Shown piece after piece: positions 1-7,152 of a stretch of DNA of 64,000 nucleotides. The stretch's first letter is position 1. Every line of letters begins with the position of its first letter. Both the position numbers and the translations under genes were made by a program. The notes under the pieces were generated by a model. The model did no database searches. It was not told the origin of the DNA and worked only from the letters and a program-made list of their open reading frames with translations. Origin of the DNA: Actinomycetota bacterium (lineage in GTDB: Bacteria; Actinomycetota; Nitriliruptoria; Nitriliruptorales; Nitriliruptoraceae); assembly GCA_019347575.1 (NCBI GenBank), contig JAHWKY010000012.1, forward strand, positions 66,648 to 130,647. The letters run 5' to 3'.

Positions 1-619
1 GCGAGTACCAGTCGGCGGACTCGGGCGTGTCGGGGTCGTCGGGGAGTACCGCCCCGGGCATGTCGCGCCACAGGAAGTGCTGGAAGGTCCGCACCTGCGA
101 GGTCACGATCGGGTAGCGCGAGTACACCGCCATCCCGTACTGGCCGGGGAAGAACCCGAACCCCTGCGCGTCGCCGGGACCACCGACCCCGCCGCTGTTG
201 TCGAGGTCGTGACCCGACGGGACGCCGGTGTTCGAGGGAGCGACGAACCGGAACGGGTAGTGGATCGGCTCCGCCCCGTTGTGACCGACGTCGAGGTAGT
301 TGCGCTGGAACAGCCGCGCCGCCTCACCGCCGGGATCGAAGTCGAACTCGTTGATGAGCAGCACGTCGGGGCGCACGCGTTGCACGATCTCGGCCACCGC
401 CTGCGCCTGCGTGTCGCTGGGATCCGACAGGTCGGCGATCAGCTCGCCCTGGTTGAAGCGGTTCAGCGACGCGTTGAAGGTCGCCACCCTCACCGCGTCG
501 GTTCCCGCGTCGCGTGCCGGATCGCGAACTGCCTGCGCCGGGGCGACGAGCCCGACCGTCGCGACCGCGGCGACCGTGGCCATCCACCTCACCCTGATGC
601 TGCCGCGACGCCACCCCAT
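1..619 (-). CDS. Secreted endonuclease/exonuclease/phosphatase-family protein (C-terminus outside window)
   Basis: The reading frame opens at ATG 619 and runs leftward without a stop through base 1, so 206 codons are visible and the C-terminus is missing. Residues 1-30 form a signal peptide: basic MGWRRGS, a hydrophobic stretch, then APAQA. The EEP-fold start follows, with VATFNASLNR (residues 45-54, containing the N of the family) and RPDVLLINEFD (residues 83-93, with the metal-binding E91). The family hydrolyses phosphodiesters or phosphomonoesters; secreted bacterial members often act as extracellular DNases or lipid phosphatases. The substrate cannot be read here because the catalytic D/H motifs lie outside the window. 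Confidence 0.85.
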   Translation of the reverse strand, partial: MGWRRGSIRVRWMATVAAVATVGLVAPAQAVRDPARDAGTDAVRVATFNASLNRFNQGELIADLSDPSDTQAQAVAEIVQRVRPDVLLINEFDFDPGGEAARLFQRNYLDVGHNGAEPIHYPFRFVAPSNTGVPSGHDLDNSGGVGGPGDAQGFGFFPGQYGMAVYSRYPIVTSQVRTFQHFLWRDMPGAVLPDDPDTPESADWYS

Positions 620-674
620 CCCGGATCCTCCCCTCGAAGCCCGTCTCACCCGCGCCGATCCTAATCGCGGGAGG

Positions 675-1375
675 TCAGGATGGCCGGTCGAGACGCGACC
701 GCCGCAGGAGTGTGGGCTCGTCGAGGACCGCCTCGCCCGCGAGGTAGAAGCTGTCCGCGCCGTCCCTCAGGTCGACGACGCGTTCCACGACTTCGCGGTC
801 GCTGCGCATGGACGTCAGTTCGGGAAGGCCACAGCGCCGTGGCCGTCGGGGGCGGAGTCCCGGGCTGCGGCGTCGGTGCTGATCACCTCGTAGCGGCCCC
901 ACTCCGAGCCGACCGACCACCGGAAGCTGTGTGCGTCCGCGAGGTAGTCGTGGGGGAAACGGACCACGACCACCCTCCCGCGTCGACGTGGACGTCGACG
1001 TGATCGTCGTCGGCGTAGAGGGCACGTCCGGTGCGCATGTCGAAGTACGCACTCCCCCAACCGCTCGAGGACAGGTTCGCCCAGACGTGGAAGTCCACCC
1101 CACCGTCGCCGTCGACGTCGAAGAAGGTCGCGATGTTCTGCGTGTGCTGCTCGTCGGTGTCCTCAGGAGCGCCTCCGAGGACCTCGTGGCGGATCTCGAA
1201 CCCGCGGGTGTCCCGGATCACGATCGAGCGGAACAGGTCGGCGTGCTGGGGGGTCGCTCCGCCGAGACGGTCACGTCACCGACCGCGTCCTCGACGACGG
1301 CTCGCAGGACCGTCGGCGTCGGCTCCGGACCAGGCGGGGGTGCTGGCGAGCCGTCGACCGCATCGGCGCCGTCGC
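675..1375 (-). pseudogene. Decayed gene for an acidic secreted-type protein, several frameshifts
   Basis: Protein-like sequence jumps between all three minus-strand frames. Approximate order from the 5' side: VLRAVVEDAVGDVTVSAE (near 1310-1265); then, in another frame, DLFRSIVIRDTRGF, IATFFDVDGDGGVDFHVW and FDMRTGRALY (about 1245-1010); then VVVVRFPHDYLADAHSF and GSEWGRYEVIST (about 970-830); then a third jump to MRSDREVVERVVDLRDG, ending at the TGA at 675-677. The first break is beside a run of six C on the coding strand. No family is recognised; DVDGDGGVDF resembles calcium-binding or FG-GAP-like loops. True decay is favoured because there are three breaks, but homopolymer sequencing errors are possible. 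Confidence 0.55.
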
Positions 1376-1379
1376 CCAC

Positions 1380-1574
1380 CCAGGTCCGCACCACGGCAAC
1401 AACGCCTATGGGCTGTGTACCGCGTGGGCCAACAACGAGACCGGCCGGGACAACGGCAACGCCGAGAACGCGCCGCCGTTCCAGGCCCTGCAGGACGAAG
1501 CCGGAGATGATGTCGAGGAGTTCTGCTCGAAGGTGGACCACGCCGGCGGCGGTAACGGTGGCGGCAACGACTGA
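1380..1574 (+). pseudogene. C-terminal fragment of an unrecognised plus-strand gene
   Basis: In this frame the sequence reads HHGNNAYGLCTAWANNE, then NAENAPPFQAL and DDVEEFCSKVDHAGGG, ending at TGA 1572-1574. The composition (Asn/Gly-rich, two Cys) and the hairpin just downstream look like a true protein end. Upstream of about 1380 the frame becomes Arg-rich and implausible and meets the 5' end of the minus-strand pseudogene. It is therefore taken as the surviving tail of a gene whose front was lost at a junction near 1270-1380. Function unknown. Confidence 0.45.
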
Positions 1575-1592
1575 GGTCGCTGACCAACGGAC

Positions 1593-1620
1593 GAGGAGGG
1601 GCCCCACGGGGCCCCTCCTC
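1593..1620 (+). terminator. Strong GC hairpin terminator
   Basis: A perfect 13-bp stem (GAGGAGGGGCCCC paired with GGGGCCCCTCCTC) with a 2-base loop lies 18 bases after the stop of the plus-strand fragment. There is no U tract, as is usual for high-GC actinobacteria. Confidence 0.7.
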
Positions 1621-1680
1621 CACGTTCGGGATCGACCTGGACCCGCCGCTCCCTCCCCGATCCTCCCTCGCCGGTTTCCT

Positions 1681-1696
1681 ATAGCGGATACGCTAT
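1681..1696. promoter_or_regulatory. Operator-like dyad before the XRE/nucleotidyltransferase pair
   Basis: A perfect inverted repeat, ATAGCG-GATA-CGCTAT, lies 29 bases before the TTG start of the XRE gene and is AT-richer than its surroundings. Autoregulated HTH antitoxins typically bind such a dyad over their own promoter. That role is inferred. Confidence 0.55.
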
Positions 1697-1725
1697 CGAC
1701 CGGTCACGGCGGTAAGGAGAGGGCG

Positions 1726-2043
1726 TTGGACGTCGGATCGCTCGTGCGGCGCCGCCGCAAGGCGCGTGGACTGTCGCAGGCGCAGCTCGCCCATCGGGCG
1801 GGCACCGCGCAACCGACCCTCAGCCGCATCGAGAACGGGCACGAGTCGCCGACCCTGGAGCGGCTCGTTCGCCTGCTGCACGCCATGGGCGACGAGCTCG
1901 ACATCGGCGTCCGGTCGCTCGATCCCGAGCGCCCCGTCGCCGACCTCGCTGCGGACCGTGCCAAGTCCGTGAGCGAGCGCCTCGAGGAGGGCTTCGCACT
2001 CGCCGCCTTCGCCACCGAGCTCGCCGGGAAGGCGCGGCGGTGA
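1726..2043 (+). CDS. XRE-family helix-turn-helix regulator (antitoxin-like)
   Basis: A 105-residue DNA-binding protein. The HTH_3 domain spans about residues 4-60: the segment RRRRKARGLSQAQLA is followed by TLSRIENGHESPTLERL. A C-terminal helix (PVADLAADRAKSVSERLEEG) could contact a partner. TTG at 1726 is chosen because AAGGAGAG lies 7 bases upstream; the longer open frame upstream has no protein-like content. The stop overlaps the next gene by 4 bases, so the two are co-transcribed and probably translationally coupled. The upstream dyad suggests autoregulation. The role as antitoxin of the downstream nucleotidyltransferase is inferred from the pairing. Confidence 0.8.
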   Translation: MDVGSLVRRRRKARGLSQAQLAHRAGTAQPTLSRIENGHESPTLERLVRLLHAMGDELDIGVRSLDPERPVADLAADRAKSVSERLEEGFALAAFATELAGKARR

Positions 2044-2516
2044 CACGGCTCGACCCGCCCCGCATCTTCGCCACGCTCGAGCGACACGGCGTGGACTACG
2101 TGACCATCGGGGCGTTCGCGGTCATCGCTCACGGGTACGTGCGCGCGACCGCGGACGTCGACCTGATCGCCGGACAGGAACGGCAGAACCTGGAGCGTCT
2201 CGCCGCCGCGTTCGCCGAGCTCGACGCCCGACTCCGCGGGGTCGACGCGCACCTGCTCGGCACCGACCCGACCGATCCCGACACGCTGGCGAGCGGAGCG
2301 AGCTTCACCCTCGACACCGACGCGGGCCCGATCGACTACCTCAACGACGTCCCCGGTGTTGACGACTACGACGCGGTGCGGGCGCGTTCCGTGGAGGCGG
2401 AGGCCGCCGGTGTCGTCGTGCGGGTGGCGGGCCTCGATGACCTGATCCGAATGAAGCGGGCATCGGGGCGTCCGCAGGATCTTCGTGACATCGCCAACCT
2501 CACCACCGACACGTGA
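2040..2516 (+). CDS. AbiEii/DUF6036-type nucleotidyltransferase (toxin-like partner)
   Basis: A 158-residue minimal nucleotidyltransferase. GAFAVIAHGYVRATADVDL (residues 24-42) matches the G-G/A-x-A...H-G...R-x-T-x-D-x-D signature of the AbiEii/DUF6036 group; D39 and D41 are the metal-binding pair. A second acidic segment (TDAGPIDYLNDVPG) fits the third catalytic Asp. Relatives transfer nucleotides to tRNA ends or to proteins and act as growth-arresting toxins, but some are housekeeping enzymes. The GTG start overlaps the XRE stop (GTGA). XRE first and NTase second is the arrangement of mobile-defence toxin-antitoxin modules; activity is inferred. Confidence 0.75.
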   Translation: MTRLDPPRIFATLERHGVDYVTIGAFAVIAHGYVRATADVDLIAGQERQNLERLAAAFAELDARLRGVDAHLLGTDPTDPDTLASGASFTLDTDAGPIDYLNDVPGVDDYDAVRARSVEAEAAGVVVRVAGLDDLIRMKRASGRPQDLRDIANLTTDT

Positions 2517-2532
2517 GCCAGCTCGGGACCGC

Positions 2533-3420
2533 TCAGTTCCAGGAGGGAGGCGCGGGCCCGGCGTTGGGGTCGAGGTAGCCGCCGTCGGCTCGGAGGTAGC
2601 CCGACTCGCGGATGAACTCGTCGACGAAGTCGGGGGTCTCCTCGGACAGTTCGTTGGTCCAGAGCATCCACGCGAGGATCCCCAGGCTGCTCAGGTGCGC
2701 GGTGCCGATGCGGGGCGACGGGGCGGGCTCCCAGGTCACCAGGCCAAGCTCGACCAGCAGCGCGGCGACGCAGCGCAGCCCGGCCACGATCTCGTCGTCG
2801 GTCGGCGCCCCGACCCCGCCGCGCACGCGGACCTCGTCGGTCAAGGCCGCCACCAGCGGGTCGAGGTCGACCCGTCCGCACGCGCCCCTCGGCCCGTGCC
2901 CGACCCCGGTGAAGACGTACTGGAACACCAGCAGCGGCACAGCGTGGCAGCCCTCGGGGTCGTCGAACCGCGTCCCTCGCGGCACGAACAGCACGTCGCT
3001 GAGCAACGCCTGGAGCACGGCCGCGCCCCACGCTGCCGTCGGGTGGTGGGCGAGCAGGTCGCCGTCCACGCCCCGACGCAACACCAGTTCACGCCGACCA
3101 ACGCGTTGGTACTCGACGAGGTCGGCGGCCCACGCCACCCCGATGACGAAGTGCATCCACTCCTCTACGGGCACGCCGGCCGCCTCGAGGTGCTCGTTCG
3201 GCGCGCCCCGTGCGAAGCGATCCAGCGCCTGCTCGGCCGGTACCCCCAGGCCGACCCACCTCGCGACAGGGAGGAGCCGTGAAACGAACGGGCTGGCCGC
3301 GGCGAGGTCACGCGCGATCTCGGCATCGGCCGGGTCCCGTACAGCCCCATCGCGGTCGAACCGGGGGGTCCGCAGGAGCGCGTGGATGCTGCTGCCGACG
3401 ATGTCCTGGGTCTGGTCCAC
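2533..3420 (-). CDS. Conserved-looking hypothetical protein
   Basis: 295 residues from GTG 3420, chosen because GAGGAGG lies 7 bases upstream and the frame above it has no coding character. The protein is soluble and mostly helical, with acidic N-terminal IVGSSIHALLRTPRFDRDG and Trp-rich WMHFVIGVAWAADLVEY near residue 95. No signal peptide, membrane span or catalytic motif is apparent, and no family is recognised. It converges with the toxin-like pair to its left (16-bp gap) and is preceded by a large hairpin. Codon use matches the neighbours. Confidence 0.7.
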   Translation of the reverse strand: MDQTQDIVGSSIHALLRTPRFDRDGAVRDPADAEIARDLAAASPFVSRLLPVARWVGLGVPAEQALDRFARGAPNEHLEAAGVPVEEWMHFVIGVAWAADLVEYQRVGRRELVLRRGVDGDLLAHHPTAAWGAAVLQALLSDVLFVPRGTRFDDPEGCHAVPLLVFQYVFTGVGHGPRGACGRVDLDPLVAALTDEVRVRGGVGAPTDDEIVAGLRCVAALLVELGLVTWEPAPSPRIGTAHLSSLGILAWMLWTNELSEETPDFVDEFIRESGYLRADGGYLDPNAGPAPPSWN

Positions 3421-3517
3421 CTCGCCACCTCCTCGTTGAGGAGGCGAGTGTGTGCCCGTCCGGCAGGGAAGCGGCCAGCCGGTTCGTCCGAACCTGTGGA
3501 GAACCTGCGCCCCGCGG

Positions 3518-3565
3518 GTTCCTCCCCCGATCCGACGGCATATCCCGCACGATCGGGGGAGGAAC
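3518..3565 (-). terminator. 15-bp perfect inverted repeat downstream of the VOC gene
   Basis: GTTCCTCCCCCGATC (3518-3532) and its exact complement (3551-3565) enclose an 18-base loop. It lies 26 bases after the stop of the VOC gene and 98 bases before the start of the next minus-strand gene, the expected place for an intrinsic terminator. Confidence 0.65.
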
Positions 3566-3590
3566 GCGGCGGACGGTCGCCCGCCCCGGC

Positions 3591-4067
3591 TCAGCCCGTT
3601 CCGGCGGCGTCCTCGTAGAACGCGGCGACGCGGCGCTGCATCTCCTCGTCGCTGACGTCCTCGACGTGCTGGCCCAGCCCCCAGGTGTGGCCGAAGGGGT
3701 CGCGGAGGCGGCCGCCCTTGTCGCCGTAGAACTGCACCTCCAGGGGGAAGACGACCTCGCAGCCGGCCTCGAGCGCGCGCTCCCACAGGCTGTCGACGTC
3801 GTCGCTGTAGATGAACAGCGCTGCGGTCGATCCGCCCAGGCTCGTCGGCGACCGCGTCGGCCCGTCGGGCCACTCGTCGGCGAGCATCACGACGCTGTCG
3901 CCGATGCGGATCTCGGCGTGGCCGATGCTGCCGTCGGGTCCCTCCATCACGTCACCGACCCGCTCCGCCCCGAACGCGTGCTCGTAGAACACGATCGCGT
4001 CGGCGCACGGGGTGCAGACGATGTGGGGTGTGATGGTGTGCAGGTGCTCGGGTACGGGGTTGACCAC
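3591..4067 (-). CDS. VOC-family (glyoxalase/PhnB-like) protein
   Basis: 158 residues with one vicinal-oxygen-chelate domain of the PhnB type. Beta-strand landmarks are HIVCTPCADAIVFYEHAFG (paired bab units), GHAEIRIGDSVVMLADE and the C-terminal RLRDPFGHTWGLGQHVE, the typical VOC ending. Members bind a metal and act on small electrophiles or antibiotics, or are catalytically silent; no substrate can be assigned. GTG 4067 is preferred over an upstream TTG because GGAGGG lies 4 bases before it. The gene appears monocistronic, bounded below by a strong hairpin. Confidence 0.8.
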   Translation of the reverse strand: MVNPVPEHLHTITPHIVCTPCADAIVFYEHAFGAERVGDVMEGPDGSIGHAEIRIGDSVVMLADEWPDGPTRSPTSLGGSTAALFIYSDDVDSLWERALEAGCEVVFPLEVQFYGDKGGRLRDPFGHTWGLGQHVEDVSDEEMQRRVAAFYEDAAGTG

Positions 4068-4115
4068 GTGTCCCTCCAAGGTCGGGGCGGACGAGCGTAG
4101 GCCGAGACCGCCCCG

Positions 4116-4666
4116 TCAGCCCGGGGTCGAGGGGCGGCGTGATCCGGCCGTCGGTGTCGTGGCGAGGTCGAGGTGCCAGTACTGGCCGACGAGATCGCGG
4201 CCGAAGTCGTCGTGCGGCTCCTCCTCGATCAGTTCGAAGCCCGCCGCTTCGTAGATCCGCCGCGCCGACACCAACACGTCGTTGGTCCACAGGATGATGG
4301 CGTCGTAGCCGGCACCTCGCGCGAACCGCAGGCACTCGTCGACCAGGCGGCTCCGATCCCGAGGCCGCGCGCGAACGGCTCGACCAGCAGCAGCCGAAGC
4401 TGGGCGGTGGTGTCGTCCTTGGTGACGCAGAACACGCACCCCGCCCGACGCCCGTCGAGCTCGGCGACCCACGCGGCCTCACGCACGGAGTCGTGCTCGG
4501 CGGCGTAGGCGGCGACGACCTCGGCCACGAGCGCCTCGAAGCGCGCGTCCCAGTCGTACTCCTGCTCGTACAGCTCGCCGTGTCGGGCGACCACCCAGTC
4601 GAGGTCGTCGGGCCGTGCGGGGCGTAACAGCACGTCGGGTGTCGCGCCGTCGGGAGCTGGGGACAC
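4116..4666 (-). pseudogene. GNAT acetyltransferase with a single frameshift (paralogue of 27869-28399)
   Basis: The first 440 bases encode RPARPDDLDWVVARHGELY... to [15 protein letters not shown]; the remainder, in another frame, encodes [18 protein letters not shown] to [11 protein letters not shown]. The intact paralogue at 27869-28399 reads straight through the same place (GLGIGSLLVDQC), which fixes the break at about 4350 as loss of one base inside the acetyl-CoA loop region. Apart from this the two genes match over nearly their whole length. Full-length translation would give an N-acetyltransferase of about 180 residues. Either a recent pseudogene or a sequencing error. Confidence 0.8.
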
Positions 4667-4716
4667 AGCAGACGCTCCTGGTCGTGGGTGCAGGCGGCAC
4701 CGCAGTGTCGCGCCTC

Positions 4717-4850
4717 GGCACCGCCCCGTGCCCCCTCCCCGCGCGTGCCGAGGCCGAGAACCACCGGATACGGTGGTTCCAGCGCGCCCGCACCGCCCCC
4801 TGCCCCGTGCCCGCGCGTGCCGAGGCCGAGAACCACCGGATACGGTGGTT
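4717..4850. repeat. Two tandem copies of a 72-bp repeat with a perfect palindrome
   Basis: The 38-bp blocks 4741-4778 and 4813-4850 are identical, and weaker similarity (C-rich ACCGCCCC/TGCCCC) extends to a 72-bp unit. Each block ends in the perfect hairpin AACCACCG-GATA-CGGTGGTT (4759-4778 and 4831-4850). The second hairpin abuts the stop codon of the membrane-protein gene to the right, so it may also terminate that operon. Confidence 0.75.
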
Positions 4851-5555
4851 TCAGGGCGAGGCGGGGAACCTCGGCGTCGCCCTCAGCGACGTGAGCGGGC
4901 CACGCTTGGCGGGGTCGCGGCTGGCACGAACCAGCACGAGCAGCCCGACCACCAGCACGCCCACCCAGCGCCGGTGCGCGTCGGTCCAGGCAGGGTCGAG
5001 CGGACCGGCGGGGTACATCACCCAGCGCGCAGGAGCCAGGGCGGCCACCGCCGCCAGGGCGAGCACCGCGGGACCGGCGGCGACGCCACCGGAGCCGGCC
5101 TCCACCGTCGCTGCGACGGTGGCAGCGATAGCCCACGCGACGGTCACCGTGGCGACGAACTCGAGCGTCAGCCCGGCGACCGGCAGCCCGAATGGGCCGC
5201 CGGACGGATCGACGGCGGCCACGGCGGCGTACGCCACCAGCCCCGACCACACCGCGGCCACGCCCGTCAGCGCGAGGGCGACGCGCAGAGCACGGCGCAC
5301 GGGAAGACCGGTCGGGGCGCTCGCCACCGTGACCGCGGCGGCGTCGTCGAGGACGAACGCCGCACCGGCCGCGAGGGCGACCCCGGCGATCCGCAGGGGC
5401 AGCACGAGGTCCGGGGCGGGCACTCCCCTGCGCGCGGTCAGCCACACCGTCAGCAGGCCGACGGCGCCGGCGGCGACGATCGTCCACAGCTGGCTCGTGC
5501 GGGCCGTCGGGCCGAGCACGGTCCGCGCCACGCCGGCCCGTTGGTGCAGCGTCAC
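4851..5555 (-). CDS. Polytopic membrane protein, last gene of the sigma/ABC operon
   Basis: 234 residues from GTG 5555, about six hydrophobic segments (for example LWTIVAAGAVGLLTVWL, LRIAGVALAAGAAFVL and VGVLVVGLLVLV), and no soluble domain. It resembles ABC-2 membrane partners in size and helix pattern but has no diagnostic motif. It lies 102 bp after the preceding membrane gene on the same strand and probably ends the transcript that starts with the ECF sigma factor. A possible role is as an accessory permease subunit; function unknown. Confidence 0.65.
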   Translation of the reverse strand: MTLHQRAGVARTVLGPTARTSQLWTIVAAGAVGLLTVWLTARRGVPAPDLVLPLRIAGVALAAGAAFVLDDAAAVTVASAPTGLPVRRALRVALALTGVAAVWSGLVAYAAVAAVDPSGGPFGLPVAGLTLEFVATVTVAWAIAATVAATVEAGSGGVAAGPAVLALAAVAALAPARWVMYPAGPLDPAWTDAHRRWVGVLVVGLLVLVRASRDPAKRGPLTSLRATPRFPASP

Positions 5556-5657
5556 AGCTCGGCAGCTCCCGTCAGGTCCTCACCTGTCCTGTCGCGTCGG
5601 GGCGCACGACCGGTTCGCGCAGCGGCCACCGTGAACCGGATCTCGAGGCCTACCCCG

Positions 5658-6176
5658 TCACCTCGCCGACGTCACCTCGGAGGCGCTGCTGCGGCGCAGC
5701 GCCAGCGCCCCGGCGAGCACGATCCAGCCGATCCCGACACCGGCCGCGAGCCACATCATCCACGATTCGGAGTTGGCCACCAGGCCGATGGCCGCGGTCG
5801 CCACGAGGACGGTGCCGAGATGCGGCCACCAGCCGTCGAGCCGTCGCAGGTGCAGCCCGACGAGGACGGCAGCGGCCACGGCAGCGAGCAGCGTCAGCGG
5901 CGCCAGCGGCCACGCATCGGGCACCACCACGTGCGCCGCGGCGGCGAGAGTGGCGAGCACCGCAGCGACCACTCCGGCCGCTCCAGGGCCGTCGGTCCCT
6001 CGCAGCCGGTCGGCGTGGAGGGTGGCGGCGGCCACGGCGAGCAGTGCCGTGGCGACGACCAGGAGCAGCCGCGCCGTCTCGTCCGCGCCACCGACCTTCC
6101 CCGCCACCGCGGCGATCCACAGGCCACCCCCCAACAGCGCCGTCACCGACGTGATGCTCCGCGTTTGCGCTGGCAT
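5658..6176 (-). CDS. Small polytopic membrane protein
   Basis: 172 residues with about five to six transmembrane helices (SVTALLGGGLWIAAVAG, LLLVVATALLAVAAATL, PLTLLAAVAAAVLVGL, WLAAGVGIGWIVLAGALAL), ending in a short charged tail. No family motif is visible. It lies 105 bp downstream of the second ABC-2 permease on the same strand and upstream of another membrane protein, so it is assigned to the same operon with moderate confidence. Function unknown. Confidence 0.65.
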   Translation of the reverse strand: MPAQTRSITSVTALLGGGLWIAAVAGKVGGADETARLLLVVATALLAVAAATLHADRLRGTDGPGAAGVVAAVLATLAAAAHVVVPDAWPLAPLTLLAAVAAAVLVGLHLRRLDGWWPHLGTVLVATAAIGLVANSESWMMWLAAGVGIGWIVLAGALALRRSSASEVTSAR

Positions 6177-6281
6177 CGTGTCACCTCCGTGTCGCTCCCT
6201 CTGTCGCGCCCCGCGGCCTCCGCGGTTCGGACCGGCAGGTCCACATCACCACGCCCGGTCCGGTCCCGCCGACCGCGACGG

Positions 6282-7151
6282 TCACGGCACCGCGAGGAGC
6301 TGGACCGTGCCGGCCGCGATGACGCAGGCAGCCGCGATGCCGAGGGCGCCCCGCAGCCGCCGCGAGGAGCCGTGGCGGCGCAGCGCGAGGAAGGCCGCCA
6401 GGGCGGTGAGCGCGAGCAGGTAGATGACGTGCCAGACCATCACCGCGGCAGGCTCCGCGCCGGGGTCGCGGTAGGTCGCCAGCGGCGCCAACCACCGGGC
6501 TGCCGCATCGGACCACACCGCGGGTGCCTGGAGCATGAACACGCCGACGGCGGCCAGCAGCGCCCCGGCGACCGTCGGCACCCAGCGGGCCAGCAGCACA
6601 CCGACCACGCCGAGCAGGGCCACGATCGCGGCGCCCTGAAGCAGGAACACCAGCGCGCGCCCCAGGCTGGCGGTCTGGGGATCGAGCTCGTAGGTCAACT
6701 GCGCCGCCGCGGTCCAGGGCCGCACCACCACAGCGAGCACGGCGGAGATGCCCAGCGCGACCGCCGCGGGACCCGTCACCGCCAGAACCTGCGCCAGGGT
6801 GCGATCTCGCGCATCCAGAGGATGCGCCGCGAGCATCTCGACGGCGTCGTCGCGTCGGTCCCGTGACGCCACGAGGTTGGCGGCGATCATGGCGCCCAGG
6901 CCCAGCCCCATGTAGCCGAACCCCCACAGGAACACCGCACCGAGGGTCCGCAGCATCGCGTCGGGGCTGTCCGTCCCGACCCCGACGGCCCCGTACGCGA
7001 TGAGGAGCGGGGCGACGAGGAACGCGGGGTGGCGCACCAGCCGCCACGTCTCCACGCGGGCCAGCGCCAGCACCGCGCGGCGCCGTGCGAGGCCGGTCCC
7101 GGGCGGGCCGATCGCGACCTCACGACCGGTTGGGGCGAGGGACGTGCTCAC
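6282..7151 (-). CDS. ABC-2 type permease (second subunit)
   Basis: 289 residues from GTG 7151, with six or more transmembrane helices. The N-terminal block VLALARVETWRLVRHPAFL closely matches VLALGRVEAWRLVRHPFLL in the preceding permease, so the two are duplicated subunits that probably form a heterodimer with the ATPase at 8043-8909. The gene starts one base after the preceding permease stops. The substrate is unknown; ABC-2 exporters beside sigma/anti-sigma pairs often export peptides, antibiotics or lipids. Confidence 0.75.
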   Translation of the reverse strand: MSTSLAPTGREVAIGPPGTGLARRRAVLALARVETWRLVRHPAFLVAPLLIAYGAVGVGTDSPDAMLRTLGAVFLWGFGYMGLGLGAMIAANLVASRDRRDDAVEMLAAHPLDARDRTLAQVLAVTGPAAVALGISAVLAVVVRPWTAAAQLTYELDPQTASLGRALVFLLQGAAIVALLGVVGVLLARWVPTVAGALLAAVGVFMLQAPAVWSDAAARWLAPLATYRDPGAEPAAVMVWHVIYLLALTALAAFLALRRHGSSRRLRGALGIAAACVIAAGTVQLLAVP

Positions 7152-7152
7152 C

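Noticed and set aside
931-2043. Long plus-strand frame upstream of the XRE gene
   Set aside because: Only the last 105 codons are protein-like and have a ribosome site; the earlier part is Arg/Pro-rich antisense of the decayed minus-strand gene.
4728-6866. 712-codon plus-strand frame opposite the membrane proteins
   Set aside because: Arg/His/Gln-rich antisense of real minus-strand membrane genes; no start signal and no domain. High-GC third-position bias leaves such frames open.
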